Of a DNA stretch of 64,000 nucleotides, positions 1-8,559 are shown piece after piece (within the stretch, counting starts at the first letter, position 1; each line of letters starts with the position of its first letter). This stretch comes from Blastococcus colisei (GTDB taxonomy: Bacteria > Actinomycetota > Actinomycetes > Mycobacteriales > Geodermatophilaceae). Below the pieces are notes generated by a model. That model worked only from the letters and a program-made list of their open reading frames with translations. It was not told the origin of the DNA and did no database searches. Location: the NCBI RefSeq assembly GCF_006717095.1, contig NZ_VFQE01000001.1:248001-312000 (forward strand), written 5' to 3'. The position numbers and the translations under genes are program-made.

Positions 1-724
1 CGAGGTGAGTGACGTTGTGCTCACCTTCCTGCCCGGACCGGAGCAGGTCCGGAAGGTGGCGCTGGATCCCGATACCGGCGTGCTCGTGGGGCTCGGGGCC
101 GGCCGGGCGATGCTGGACATGTCCACCTGCGGGCCCGACCTGGCCGCGGTGCTCGGCGCGGCCTTCGAGACCGCCGGCCGACGTTTCGTCGACTGCCCGG
201 TGAGCCGGAAGGCGCCGAACATGACAGTGCTGGTCGGCGGTCACGCGGGCGTGCTGGGGGAGGACGAGGAGGTCCTCGCCGCCGTGTCCCGGGTCATCGT
301 CCACTGCGGTCGGCGGGGCGCCGGCTACGCGGTGAAGCTGCTCAACCAGCAGGTGAAGTACGGTTGGTACCTCGCCTCGGCGGAGGCCCTGCTCGTGGGT
401 GCGGCCCTGGGGCTGGACCCGGCGACGGTCACCACGGCCATCGAGGAGTCAAGCGGGTCGGACTCCGGCTTCTCCACCGCCGCCAAATACTTCCTCGGCG
501 ACGCCGAGGGCATCACCACGCACGCGCCGGCGAGCACGATCGAGAAGGATCTCGCGCTCGCCGAGGCCATGGCGTCGGACGCCGGTGTGCGCAGCAGGCT
601 GCTGGCCGCCGCCGTCGACTTCTTCGTCACCGCCGGTGGCACCCCCTACCGCGGACGCCCCTACCCGGAGAGCTCCGCCCTTCTTCACGCACTGCGGGCG
701 ATGCCCCCACGAACAGGAGAGTGA
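1..724 (+). CDS. 3-hydroxyisobutyrate dehydrogenase-like NAD(P)-dependent oxidoreductase, 5' truncated
   Basis: Beta-hydroxyacid dehydrogenase family, expected to oxidise a 3-hydroxy acid with NAD(P). The visible 239 residues begin inside the Rossmann domain: the GxGxxG loop is missing, and the first residues (DVVLTFLPGPEQV) match the strand that normally lies about 60 residues into the protein, so the gene enters from the left edge. The C-terminal half carries the substrate-site segment GAGYAVKLLNQQ, whose Lys is the family's catalytic lysine. The stop overlaps the aldolase gene's upstream sequence, so the two are co-transcribed. In this setting it probably handles a hydroxy-acid intermediate of the catabolic pathway. 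Family confident, substrate unknown. Confidence 0.85.
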   Translation, partial: EVSDVVLTFLPGPEQVRKVALDPDTGVLVGLGAGRAMLDMSTCGPDLAAVLGAAFETAGRRFVDCPVSRKAPNMTVLVGGHAGVLGEDEEVLAAVSRVIVHCGRRGAGYAVKLLNQQVKYGWYLASAEALLVGAALGLDPATVTTAIEESSGSDSGFSTAAKYFLGDAEGITTHAPASTIEKDLALAEAMASDAGVRSRLLAAAVDFFVTAGGTPYRGRPYPESSALLHALRAMPPRTGE

Positions 725-726
725 CC

Positions 727-1488
727 GTGACCATCACCGACCGGACCGTTCCGGGCCTCGGCTCGTCCGCGGAACTCCGCGACCTCGTGGCGCTCGGCTG
801 CCGGGTGCTGGCCTTTCGCGGTCTGGCCGAGGACATCCTCGGGCACATCAGCGTCCGCACGACAGCCGACGAGCTCCTCGTCCGGTGCCGGGGTCCGCAG
901 GAGCGGGGCCTGCTCTTCACCGGCTCCGCGGACGTGCACGCGGTCTCCCTGGACGGGGAGAGCGAGCTACCCGCCCGCTTCTCGGCGCCCAATGAGCTCC
1001 CCATCCATACGGAGGTGCTCCGGGCACGACCCGACGTCCAGGCCGTGGTGCACGTGCACCCCCCGGCCGTCGTCGCGGCAGACCTGGCAGGTCTGCCGCT
1101 CCGGCCCATCGTCGGCGCGTACAACATCCCGGCGATGCGCATGGCCCAGAATGGCGTCCCCACCTATCCGCGCGGTGTGCTCATCAACCGTCCGGAGCTG
1201 GGGCGCGACGTGGCCCGCGCCCTCGGCGATCGCCCCGCATGCATCCTCCGCGGGCACGGCATCGTCGCCACGGGGGACTCGGTGGAGCAGGCCGTCGTGC
1301 GCGCACTCAACCTCGACGCGCTGGCCCGCATGACTCTGCAGGCCAGCGCCTTCGGGACGACCCCGCCGGAGCTGTCGGCGGAGGACATCGCCGCCATGCC
1401 CGACTTGGGGTCGGCCTTCAACGACGCGCAGGTCTGGGCGTACAACATCAGCCGGCTGGAGAACGCCGGCCTGGCCGGCGACCTGTGA
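727..1488 (+). CDS. class II aldolase/adducin-family protein, likely decarboxylase or aldolase of aromatic catabolism
   Basis: A 253-residue metal-dependent class II aldolase. The fold's metal ligands are visible: H94/E96 (HTEVL), H109 and H111 in VVHVHPP, and H177 in LRGHGIV. The GTG at 727 is preferred over the GTG at 721 because AGGAG at 715-719 lies 7 bases upstream of it. Members act as L-fuculose-phosphate-type aldolases or, in ring-cleavage pathways, as decarboxylases of hydroxylated aromatic acids such as 3,4-dihydroxyphthalate (PhtC). The Rieske dioxygenase nearby favours a decarboxylase-like role, but that is inference. It ends at a strong hairpin shared with the convergent GntR gene. 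Confidence 0.85.
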   Translation: MTITDRTVPGLGSSAELRDLVALGCRVLAFRGLAEDILGHISVRTTADELLVRCRGPQERGLLFTGSADVHAVSLDGESELPARFSAPNELPIHTEVLRARPDVQAVVHVHPPAVVAADLAGLPLRPIVGAYNIPAMRMAQNGVPTYPRGVLINRPELGRDVARALGDRPACILRGHGIVATGDSVEQAVVRALNLDALARMTLQASAFGTTPPELSAEDIAAMPDLGSAFNDAQVWAYNISRLENAGLAGDL

Positions 1489-1495
1489 CCAACAA

Positions 1496-1530
1496 CTGAG
1501 CGGGACCGGCCCCGGCCGGATCCCGCTCAG
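1496..1530. terminator. bidirectional hairpin terminator between aldolase and GntR genes
   Basis: A near-perfect inverted repeat begins CTGAGCGGGA and ends TCCCGCTCAG, with an inner CCGGCC/GGCCGG stem and a 2-base loop. It lies between two convergent genes and includes the stop codon of the GntR gene. There is no clear U-tract, which is common for actinobacterial terminators. Confidence 0.75.
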
Positions 1531-2243
1531 TGCCCCGCGACGCGGCGGGCGGTCCGCTGGAGATGGTCGGCCATGATCCGCTGCGCCCGGTCGGGGTCGC
1601 GCGTGCGCACGGCCTCGACGAAGGTTCGGTGCTCGGCAACGCCCTGGCGTCCTTCGTGCTGTGCCTCTCGCAAGGACATCAGCACGGGTTCCCGCAATGA
1701 CCGCATCAGCATGACCAGCGCCGGGTTGTGCGCCGCTGCCGCGACCTGCAGGTGGAAGTCGAACGACATCGTCACCGTGTAGGTTCCCGCGTCGCGGGCT
1801 CGCTCCGCCTCATCGCACAGCTGCACCAGCTCGTCCAGCTCTCCCTCGGTGGCGCGTTCGCACACCAGGGGGACGATGCCCAGCTCGAACACCTCGCGGG
1901 CCTCGGTCACCTCGGCCGCCGACAGCGCTGACAGGCTGAGCAGGTCGGTGATGCCCTCGCCGACCCGCCTGGTAGTGGGAGCGGTGACGAACGCGCCGCC
2001 CCGCGAGCCGACGCGGATCTCGATGAGGCCGCTGGCCTCGAGCACCCGCAGGGCTTCGCGCACGGTCACCCGGCTGACCCCGAAGCGCTCGCCGAGTTCC
2101 CGCTCCGACGGCAGTCGGGCGCCGATGCCGAGCTCGCCGGTGCGGATGAGTGCCCGCACCTGTTCGACGATCGCCTGCGAGATGCGCCCGACGGCCACGG
2201 GCCGGAACAGGTCGGCGTTGGACGGGGCCAGGCCGTCGCTCAC
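1527..2243 (-). CDS. FadR-subfamily GntR transcriptional regulator
   Basis: A 238-residue regulator. The N-terminal winged helix (about residues 20-90) contains the classic GntR segment LPSERELGERFGVSRVTVREAL. The C-terminal helical FCD effector domain carries spaced His/Asp residues (SFDFH, EHRTF, DHLQ) typical of metal-assisted binding of carboxylic acids. It lies 91 bp downstream of, and co-directional with, the MFS transporter gene. It most likely binds the palindromes in the MFS/ferredoxin divergent promoter and is released by a pathway acid. The ligand is not known. Confidence 0.9.
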   Translation of the reverse strand: MSDGLAPSNADLFRPVAVGRISQAIVEQVRALIRTGELGIGARLPSERELGERFGVSRVTVREALRVLEASGLIEIRVGSRGGAFVTAPTTRRVGEGITDLLSLSALSAAEVTEAREVFELGIVPLVCERATEGELDELVQLCDEAERARDAGTYTVTMSFDFHLQVAAAAHNPALVMLMRSLREPVLMSLREAQHEGRQGVAEHRTFVEAVRTRDPDRAQRIMADHLQRTARRVAGH

Positions 2244-2334
2244 CGCCGGCCTCCTCTCATCGGATGCGGAGATTACTGCACGGCGCCCACCCGGACGTGC
2301 CCGTAGCGGGTCCGGACTCGTGGCGGACAGGGAC

Positions 2335-3492
2335 TCAGCCTGCCGGGCGCAGTCGGCCGAGGCCCACCGCCGGTGCCGTGATCAGGATCCCGGCGGTGAC
2401 GACGGCGGCGGTGAGGGGGATGACGGTGACCATGCCGGCGACGGCGAACGGCGCGACCAGGAGAGCGGCGGCGCGGAAGGTGCCCGTGGAGGCGATGGCC
2501 TCGCCGCGCTCCTCGGCGTCGACGGCATCGGTCGCCACGGCGGGGCCGACCGTCTGGACCGCGCCCGCCCCGATCCCCGAGACGAACAGCGCGAGCGCGG
2601 TCAGCGCCGCCATCTCGGCGAGCGGCCCGACCACGGCGATGCCGATGCCGCTGGCGAGGATGCCGAGCACCAGTGACCGGCGTAGACCGGCGCCGCGCAA
2701 GCGGCCGGCGATCGCGCTCCCGGCAACCTGGGCGCCGTTGGCGACGGCGACGAGCGCGCCGATCGTCGTGGAACTCTGCCGCGCGTGCTCGAGGGCGACG
2801 GGGACGTAGGACCCCAGGAGCCCGCGCCAGGCACCCGCGCTGGCGCCTGCCCAGCACCCGACGTCGACGCCCGGGCGCCGCCAGATCCGCACCCGGCCGC
2901 GGTCCTTGCTGCGTGGCGCAAAGGGTGGCAGCCGGATGAGCAGCAGGGCGCTCACCACGCCGAGTGCGCTGATGGCCCCGGCCACGCCGAGGGCGAGCTG
3001 GGGGGAGTGGGCGATCAGCAGGCCGGCCATCAGCGGGCCGGCGATCTGTCCCAGCCCGGATACCAGGTTGACCCGTGCGAGCGCTCCCACGGCGGACTCC
3101 GACGTCCGCACGGCGTGAGTCTGTGTGCCGGTCCAGAAGAAGGCCCGGGCCAGCCCCTGGAGCAACTGGGAGACCGTGAAGATCAGCCACGTGGTCGAGA
3201 TGACGAGGACGCCGCAGGACAGTGCCAGCGACGCGGCGGAGATGATGACGAACACCTTGTCCGGCAGGCGCCGCATCATCGCGCCCATGAAGAGCCGGGC
3301 GCCCATCTGGGACACGGCGGACATCGCGACGATGACACCCACCTCGGCGGTCGAGTACCCGACCCGCAGCGCCAGGAGCGGCACGGCCACGCTGGCGATG
3401 CCCTGGCCCACGGCGAAGATCACCGCCCCGACAAGACTGGCTGTCGCGTCCCGGCGGGAGCCGCCCGCGCCCTCCCGCGACGTTGGCGCCAT
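2335..3492 (-). CDS. MFS transporter
   Basis: A 385-residue inner-membrane permease of the major facilitator superfamily with about 12 hydrophobic segments and the loop-2/3-like motif MGARLFMGAMMRR. The ATG at 3492 is chosen because a GAGGAAGG ribosome site lies just upstream; a longer reading frame reaches 3597 but would run through the promoter. It is first in an operon with the GntR regulator and divergent from the dioxygenase operon, so it probably imports the aromatic substrate or exports an intermediate. Residues after the last helix (LGRLRPAG) are short. Substrate is inferred from context only. Confidence 0.85.
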   Translation of the reverse strand: MAPTSREGAGGSRRDATASLVGAVIFAVGQGIASVAVPLLALRVGYSTAEVGVIVAMSAVSQMGARLFMGAMMRRLPDKVFVIISAASLALSCGVLVISTTWLIFTVSQLLQGLARAFFWTGTQTHAVRTSESAVGALARVNLVSGLGQIAGPLMAGLLIAHSPQLALGVAGAISALGVVSALLLIRLPPFAPRSKDRGRVRIWRRPGVDVGCWAGASAGAWRGLLGSYVPVALEHARQSSTTIGALVAVANGAQVAGSAIAGRLRGAGLRRSLVLGILASGIGIAVVGPLAEMAALTALALFVSGIGAGAVQTVGPAVATDAVDAEERGEAIASTGTFRAAALLVAPFAVAGMVTVIPLTAAVVTAGILITAPAVGLGRLRPAG

Positions 3493-3535
3493 GCGGCGGT
3501 TCCTTCCTCGCTGGGGCTGGATGTCGATCGCCCGG

Positions 3536-3597
3536 TTGACAGTGGCCTCGACCACTCTTACCGTACAATGGACAGACCATTTGCACAACGTGTGCAA
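3536..3597. promoter_or_regulatory. overlapping divergent promoters with two palindromic operators
   Basis: Rightward promoter: TTGACA at 3536-3541, 17-bp spacer, TACCGT at 3559-3564. Leftward promoter, read on the minus strand: TTGTGC (3588-3583), 17-bp spacer, TACGGT (3565-3560). The two -10 boxes occupy almost the same bases. Two inverted repeats sit inside: AATGG-N5-CCATT at 3567-3581 and TTGCACA-N3-TGTGCAA at 3581-3597. They cover the rightward start site and the leftward -35, so one bound repressor could silence both the MFS-GntR and the dioxygenase operons. The first repeat contains TGGACAGACCA, one base from a FadR-subfamily TNGTNNNACNA site. Confidence 0.7.
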
Positions 3598-3696
3598 TGC
3601 TGGCCGCGGACCGGGGGCTGGCGGTCGCCTGCCGGCGGCAAAGCGTCATCCCCACCGCGCCCCGAGCACCCGGAACGAGTACGGAGACCGACCCTC

Positions 3697-3897
3697 ATGC
3701 AGATCAAGGCCGACGTGGGCAAGTGTCAGGGCTACGGCAACTGTGTCGACCTGGATCCTGAGCACTTCGACCTCGATGACGACGGACTCGTCGTCCTGCT
3801 CCGTACCTCCGTGGGCGACACCGAGCGGGAGACGTCCGGCGCCGCCGTGCGCAGCTGCCCCGTGCAAGCCGTGTGGCTGGTCGACGATGACGCGTGA
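3697..3897 (+). CDS. [3Fe-4S]-type ferredoxin of Rieske dioxygenase
   Basis: A 66-residue ferredoxin that passes electrons from the reductase encoded next to the oxygenase. Its cysteines are C10-x5-C16 (KCQGYGNC) and C54 followed by Pro (SCPVQAV). The position where a [4Fe-4S] protein has its second cysteine is Tyr13, so a [3Fe-4S] cluster is expected. This single-cluster type serves actinobacterial P450s and phthalate-type dioxygenases. The gene overlaps the reductase gene by 11 bp. Confidence 0.9.
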   Translation: MQIKADVGKCQGYGNCVDLDPEHFDLDDDGLVVLLRTSVGDTERETSGAAVRSCPVQAVWLVDDDA

Positions 3898-5140
3898 CCG
3901 GACGCCCGAGCGGGTCGTCGTCGTCGGCGCGTCCGTCGGCGGCATCAGGACCGGGCAGGCTCTCCGGGCCGCGGGCCACACCGGCGAGGTGGTGCTGGTC
4001 GGTGCCGAGGACGTCGCTCCCTACGACAAGCCTCCATTGTCCAAGCAGGTGCTGGTCGGCAGCCAGACGGCGGCCGACATCTCGCTTCTCGGTCCCGACG
4101 GCTGGGCGGGCGACGGGCTGACGCCGATGACGGGCCGCGCCGCGGTGCGTCTGGACCCGGTCGGCAAGCAGGTGATCCTGTCCGACGGCGAGCCGGTGGC
4201 CTACGACGCCGTCGTGCTGGCGACCGGCGCATTTCCGCGGAGCATTGCGGCGCCAGAGGGTGACCTGGTGTGCACCGTGCGCGAGTTGCGCGACGCCGCC
4301 GCGATTCGGGAGCGGTTCTCGCGCGGTGGACCGGTCGTCGTCGTGGGCAGCGGCTTCATCGGCGCCGAGGTCGCCTCGAGCGCCCGCCAGCTGGGTCTGG
4401 AGGCAACGATCGTCGAGGCGCTGCCCGAGCCGTTCGCCCGCGTCCTGGGGCCCGAAGTCGGTGCCCGGATCAGTCGCCTGCACGCCGATGCCGGGGTGCC
4501 GGTCATGGGGTCCGCGGCCGTGGCGCGCGTGGAGTCACTGGCCGACGGCACCGGTGTCGTGCACCTGGCGGACGGCAGACGCCTGCCCGCGGCGACGGTC
4601 GTCGTCGGAATCGGCGTGGTCCCCAGCACCGGGTGGCTGGAGGGCTCTGGTCTGGATCTCGGGTTCGGCGTGCTGACAGACGAGTTCTGCCGGGCGTCGG
4701 GAGCGCCGGACGTATACGCCGTCGGCGACGTCGCGCGTTGGCTGGACGTGCGCAGCGGCGAGCACCGCCTGGTCGAGCACTGGACCAATGCGGTGGAGCA
4801 GGCCAACCTCGTGGCGCACAACATGCTGAACCCCGGAGACCTGCGCCCCCACGTGAAGGCGCCGTACTTCTGGTCCGACCAGCACGGTCTGAAGATCCAG
4901 ATGGTCGGGCGCATCCACCCCGACGACCGGGTGAGCTTCCTGCGCTGCACCACCGCTGCGGGTGACAAGGACGTCGCTCTCTATTCCCGCGGGGGTGGCT
5001 TCTCCGCCGCCGTGGTGCTCGGCTGGCCGCGCGCCGTCGTGGCATGCAGGCAGGCCTGGGAGCGCGGCGAGGACCTGGCGCAGGTCACCGCGCGGCTGTC
5101 CGGTCTCGCCACATCGATCCTCTCCGTCCCGGCCGCCTGA
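3887..5140 (+). CDS. FAD-dependent ferredoxin reductase (dioxygenase reductase component)
   Basis: A 417-residue NAD(P)H:ferredoxin reductase. It has an FAD-binding dinucleotide fold at the N-terminus (VVVVGASVGGIRTG), a second NAD-binding GxGxxG (VVVVGSGFIGAEVA) near residue 155, and the C-terminal FAD motif YAVGDVARW. The C-terminal reductase domain includes the WSDQHG segment typical of BphA4/HcaD-like reductases. The ATG at 3887 lies inside the ferredoxin gene, indicating translational coupling. It would supply electrons through the [3Fe-4S] ferredoxin to the Rieske oxygenase downstream. Confidence 0.92.
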   Translation: MTRDRTPERVVVVGASVGGIRTGQALRAAGHTGEVVLVGAEDVAPYDKPPLSKQVLVGSQTAADISLLGPDGWAGDGLTPMTGRAAVRLDPVGKQVILSDGEPVAYDAVVLATGAFPRSIAAPEGDLVCTVRELRDAAAIRERFSRGGPVVVVGSGFIGAEVASSARQLGLEATIVEALPEPFARVLGPEVGARISRLHADAGVPVMGSAAVARVESLADGTGVVHLADGRRLPAATVVVGIGVVPSTGWLEGSGLDLGFGVLTDEFCRASGAPDVYAVGDVARWLDVRSGEHRLVEHWTNAVEQANLVAHNMLNPGDLRPHVKAPYFWSDQHGLKIQMVGRIHPDDRVSFLRCTTAAGDKDVALYSRGGGFSAAVVLGWPRAVVACRQAWERGEDLAQVTARLSGLATSILSVPAA

Positions 5141-5201
5141 CCGGGTCCTGATGTCGCTCCACCGACCCCGACAAGTCCACACGCCAGAGGAGAACGAGCA
5201 A

Positions 5202-6692
5202 GTGACGACAGTCGAAGAGCCCACCGGTACCGGCGCTCGGCAGGTGCGCGACCTGGTCGACGTCCGCAAGGGCGAGATCAGCCGCGAGATTTTCATCGAC
5301 GAGCAGATCTTCAAGGCCGAGTTGGAGAATCTGTTCCCGCGTGCGTGGCTGTTCGTCGGCCACGCCACGCAGGTGCCCAACCCCGGGGACTTCTTCTCTT
5401 CGTGGATGGGTGCCGACCCCGTCCTGCTGACCCGGGACGACAAGGGTGAGCTGAACGTCCTGCTCAACTCGTGCCGGCACCGCGGCATGCGTGTCTGCCG
5501 CTACGACGAGGGCAACACCCTTCAGTTCACCTGCCCCTATCACGCCTGGTCGTACTCGATCGACGGCTCGCTGGTCGACACCCCCGGCGCCCTGCACGGT
5601 GTCCCGCAGCAGAAGGCGGCGTACGGCACCAACCTGGAGCGGCAGAAGTGGGGGCTGGTTCGCGCCGCCAAGGTGCACAACTACAAGGGCCTCGTCTTCG
5701 CCAACTGGGACCCGCAGGCGCCGTCGTTCGACGAGTACGTCGGTGACTTCCACTGGTGGCTGGACAACCTGGCCGACGCCTTCGACGGCACCGAGGGCGG
5801 CACCGAGGCCTACCGCGGCGTGCACAAGTGGCGGATCCGGTCGAACTGGAAGTTCGTCTCGGAGAACTTCCTCGGCGACACCTACCACGGCGCCTCCACC
5901 CACGCCTCGGTCGAGGCCGTCGGCATCGGCCCGGGCGGGAAGGGCAAGCGGCGTCACGGCGAGCGTCAGAACGAGGGTGGATTCTCGAAGGGGCGGATGA
6001 AGACCTCCTTCCGGCGCGGACACGGTGCATCGGACAACCTCGCCTACGAAGTCCCGTACCCGGAGTTTGCCGAGGACGACCTGAACGATTACTTCGTCGC
6101 CGCATGGGAGAAGCGCAAGGAGAAGCTGCAGGCGGAGGGGCGCCTGCTGGGCGGCCGGGGTCCTGCGACGCTCTTCCCGAACATGTCCTTCGCCGGAGGT
6201 TTCCCGCGGACCATCCTGGTCGCGCACCCGATCAGCCCGACCGAGACCGAGGTGTGGCGCTGGTACCTGGTGGACAAGTCCGCGCCCGAGAACGTGCGCG
6301 ACTGGCTGCGCCACTACTACATGCGCTATGCGGGTCCGGCCGGCATGACCGAGCAGGACGACATGGAGAACTGGGACTACGCCACCGAGGCCAGCCGGGG
6401 CGTCGTCGCTCGGCGCTACCCCTACAACTACCAGCAGGGGCTCGGTCAGGAGACCGCGAGCGACCTGGCCGGCTCGGTGCACTCCCACCACGCCATCGCC
6501 GGCGAGGTCAACGCCCGCGCCTTCTACCGGCGGTGGGCCGAGTTCGTAGACAACCTCTCGTGGCCCGAGCTCACCGAGCTCGCACGGGTCGACGACCGCG
6601 CCACGGAACGCGATGCCGACGTCACCGACGTCGCCGACGGCGTCAAGGTCCTCGACGCTGTCGACGTCGTCGACGGCCCCCCCGCGCAGTAG
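5202..6692 (+). CDS. aromatic ring-hydroxylating dioxygenase, alpha subunit (Rieske)
   Basis: A 496-residue catalytic subunit. The Rieske [2Fe-2S] centre is C91-x-H93 (CRHRG) and C111-x2-H114 (CPYH), with the expected 17-residue spacing. The mononuclear iron site lies in ENFLGDTYHGASTH. The length, somewhat above the usual 430-460, comes from an N-terminal extension and an acidic D/V-rich tail (about the last 45 residues). GTG 5202 is preceded by AGAGGAGA. The enzyme should cis-dihydroxylate an aromatic ring with the beta subunit encoded 30 bp downstream. The substrate cannot be read from the sequence; the ferredoxin type and the aldolase hint at an aromatic carboxylate. Confidence 0.93.
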   Translation: MTTVEEPTGTGARQVRDLVDVRKGEISREIFIDEQIFKAELENLFPRAWLFVGHATQVPNPGDFFSSWMGADPVLLTRDDKGELNVLLNSCRHRGMRVCRYDEGNTLQFTCPYHAWSYSIDGSLVDTPGALHGVPQQKAAYGTNLERQKWGLVRAAKVHNYKGLVFANWDPQAPSFDEYVGDFHWWLDNLADAFDGTEGGTEAYRGVHKWRIRSNWKFVSENFLGDTYHGASTHASVEAVGIGPGGKGKRRHGERQNEGGFSKGRMKTSFRRGHGASDNLAYEVPYPEFAEDDLNDYFVAAWEKRKEKLQAEGRLLGGRGPATLFPNMSFAGGFPRTILVAHPISPTETEVWRWYLVDKSAPENVRDWLRHYYMRYAGPAGMTEQDDMENWDYATEASRGVVARRYPYNYQQGLGQETASDLAGSVHSHHAIAGEVNARAFYRRWAEFVDNLSWPELTELARVDDRATERDADVTDVADGVKVLDAVDVVDGPPAQ

Positions 6693-6721
6693 GACCACCA
6701 CTACTCCACGAAAGGACTGCC

Positions 6722-7255
6722 ATGCCGATCGACGAGGCCCTGCTCGAGCGGGTGCTCCTGCTCGAGAGCGTGTCCGAATTTTTGTACCGGGAGGCCGATC
6801 TGCTCGACGAGCGGCGGTACACCGAGTGGCTGGACATGCTCGCCGAGGACTACCAATACTCGGTGCCGCTCCGGATGAACGTCGCCTACGGGGAGACGGA
6901 CGCGCGTGAGGAGACGCGTGCCGGCCGAGAGATCTGCTGGTTCGACGAGGGCAAGGAGACGATGTCTCTCCGCGTCGACCAGCTGAACACGGGCCTCCAC
7001 TGGGCGGAGGAGCCGGTGTCCCGGGTGTCGCACCTGGTGACCAACATCCGGCTCGAAGCCATCGAGCTGCCCGAGGTCGCGGTGAGCTGCCGCTTCCTGG
7101 TCTACCGGAACCGGGTGGCGGACGAGACCGACTTCCTCGTCGGCCGCCGCAAGGACCGCCTGCGCCAGGTCGGTGACTCCTGGCAGGTCGTCCGCCGGGA
7201 GCTGCTGCTCGACCAGTCCGTCCTCCTGGCGAAAAATCTCTCCATCTTCGTCTGA
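6722..7255 (+). CDS. aromatic ring-hydroxylating dioxygenase, beta subunit
   Basis: A 177-residue small subunit of the NTF2-like/SnoaL fold that forms the alpha3beta3 oxygenase. Typical features are the acidic N-terminus with FLYREADLLDERRYTEWL, the central TMSLRVDQL region, and the C-terminal VGRRKDRLRQVGDSWQVVRRELLLDQ that packs on the alpha subunit. It starts 29 bp after the alpha stop behind CGAAAGGA. It has no catalytic residues of its own and is structural. Confidence 0.93.
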   Translation: MPIDEALLERVLLLESVSEFLYREADLLDERRYTEWLDMLAEDYQYSVPLRMNVAYGETDAREETRAGREICWFDEGKETMSLRVDQLNTGLHWAEEPVSRVSHLVTNIRLEAIELPEVAVSCRFLVYRNRVADETDFLVGRRKDRLRQVGDSWQVVRRELLLDQSVLLAKNLSIFV

Positions 7256-7267
7256 GCCCACCGTTAC

Positions 7268-7301
7268 CGGGTCTTCTCCGGCCGCCGGCGGAGAAGGCCC
7301 G
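7268..7301. terminator. strong intergenic hairpin after dioxygenase beta gene
   Basis: A 13-bp stem (12 Watson-Crick pairs plus one G-U) with an 8-base loop; the core arms are CTTCTCCG and CGGAGAAG, flanked by CGGG/CCCG. It lies between the oxygenase beta gene and the alcohol dehydrogenase gene on the same strand. It may be a partial terminator or an mRNA 3'-end stabiliser that sets a lower level for the downstream genes. No U-tract follows. Confidence 0.55.
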
Positions 7302-7345
7302 TCGGGGCGTCGCCGCCCCGTGCCCCACCCGAGAGGAGCACCGAC

Positions 7346-8467
7346 GTGCCGATCCCGTCGTCGAGCCGGGCCGCGCTGCTGCGCGCGTTCGGGCAGCCGG
7401 CCTCCGTCGAGGACGTCCCGGTGCCCGCGGAACTCGAGCCCGGGGCGCTCCTGGTCCGCGTGACCATGGCGTCGGTGTGCGGCACGGACGTGCACATCTG
7501 GGAGGGCGGGGCCTTCACCGCGAACGCCGCGAACCTGCCGCAGGTGATGGGGCACGAGATGGTGGGGGAGGTCGTCGCCTTCGGCGACGGTCCGCGCACC
7601 GACTCCCTCGGCCGGCCCCTGGCGACCGGCGACCGGGTCGTCTGGACGCACGCGCCGTGCGGCCGATGCTTCTACTGCACGGTCGACCGGCAGCCCTCGC
7701 TGTGCTCGCACCGCCAGAGCTACGGGCGGCTACCCGCGTCCGCCTTTCCCCACGTCACGGGTGGTTTCGCGGAGTACTGCTACGTGTTCCCGGGGTCCGG
7801 GCGCGTCCGGGTGCCCGACGAGGTGCCCGACGCGTGGGCCGCTCCGGCGAGCTGCGCGCTGCGCACGGTGGTGCACGTGCTCGAGCAGGTCGGCACCGTG
7901 CAGCCGCACGAGTCCGTGGTCGTCCAGGGTGCCGGACCACTGGGTCTGTACGCGACGGCGGTGCTCCGCCACCTCGGGGTGGGCTCCGTCATCGTGCTGG
8001 GAGCCCCCGACGGTCGCCTCGAGCTGGCAACGGCCTACGGCGCCACCGGGACCGTATCGGTGGAGCACCTGCCGGATGCCCGCGAGCGGAACGAGGCCGT
8101 GCGCCGGCTGACCTCCGACGGGCGGGGCGCCGACGTCGTCCTGGAGCTCTCCGGTGCGCGGTCGGCCTTCGGGGAGGGCCTCGAGCTGCTCCGGGCGGGC
8201 GGCCGCTACGGCGTGGCCGGGCAGACCAACGCGGTGGACCTCGCGATCGACCCCAGTCTGATCGTGCGCAAGCAGCTCATCGTCCGGGGCGTCCTGTCGG
8301 CCCACGCCGGCCACTACTGGAAGGCCCTGGACTTCCTCCGGCAGACCCGGGACTCCGTCGACTGGGACGCGCTGGTGACCGCGCCCGTCGGGCTGGACCA
8401 CGTCACCGACGCCATGCGGTCGATGAAACGCGGAGTCCTGAAGCCGCTCGTCGACCCCCTCCTGTGA
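7346..8467 (+). CDS. zinc-dependent alcohol dehydrogenase (MDR superfamily)
   Basis: A 373-residue medium-chain dehydrogenase. Catalytic zinc ligands are C45 (VCGTDVH) and H70/E71 (MGHEMVGE). The four structural-zinc cysteines are in CGRCFYCTVDRQPSLC, and the coenzyme fold has GAGPLGLYA. It has a longer loop after H70/E71 (FGDGPRTDSLGRPL), as in several sugar- or cyclohexanol-type dehydrogenases. GTG start follows GAGAGGAG. Directly followed by an aldehyde dehydrogenase, so the pair likely takes an alcohol side chain to its acid. The mycofactocin genes nearby raise the possibility of an MFT-linked dehydrogenase, but this is not the well-known NDMA-dependent type by motif. Confidence 0.88.
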   Translation: MPIPSSSRAALLRAFGQPASVEDVPVPAELEPGALLVRVTMASVCGTDVHIWEGGAFTANAANLPQVMGHEMVGEVVAFGDGPRTDSLGRPLATGDRVVWTHAPCGRCFYCTVDRQPSLCSHRQSYGRLPASAFPHVTGGFAEYCYVFPGSGRVRVPDEVPDAWAAPASCALRTVVHVLEQVGTVQPHESVVVQGAGPLGLYATAVLRHLGVGSVIVLGAPDGRLELATAYGATGTVSVEHLPDARERNEAVRRLTSDGRGADVVLELSGARSAFGEGLELLRAGGRYGVAGQTNAVDLAIDPSLIVRKQLIVRGVLSAHAGHYWKALDFLRQTRDSVDWDALVTAPVGLDHVTDAMRSMKRGVLKPLVDPLL

Positions 8468-8559
8468 CTCCGCGCTCCCCGCGCGCAGAAGCCGTCGTGG
8501 CGCCTCCTGGTGGGGCGCATCCCGGGCCGCCCGCCCGTCGTCCCATCGAGGAGATGCAC

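Noticed and set aside
2273-3655. Very long antisense frames (over 400 codons) opposite and beside real genes
   Set aside because: High-GC third positions create long Arg/Ala/Pro-rich frames; they have no domain content and overlap genes with clear families.
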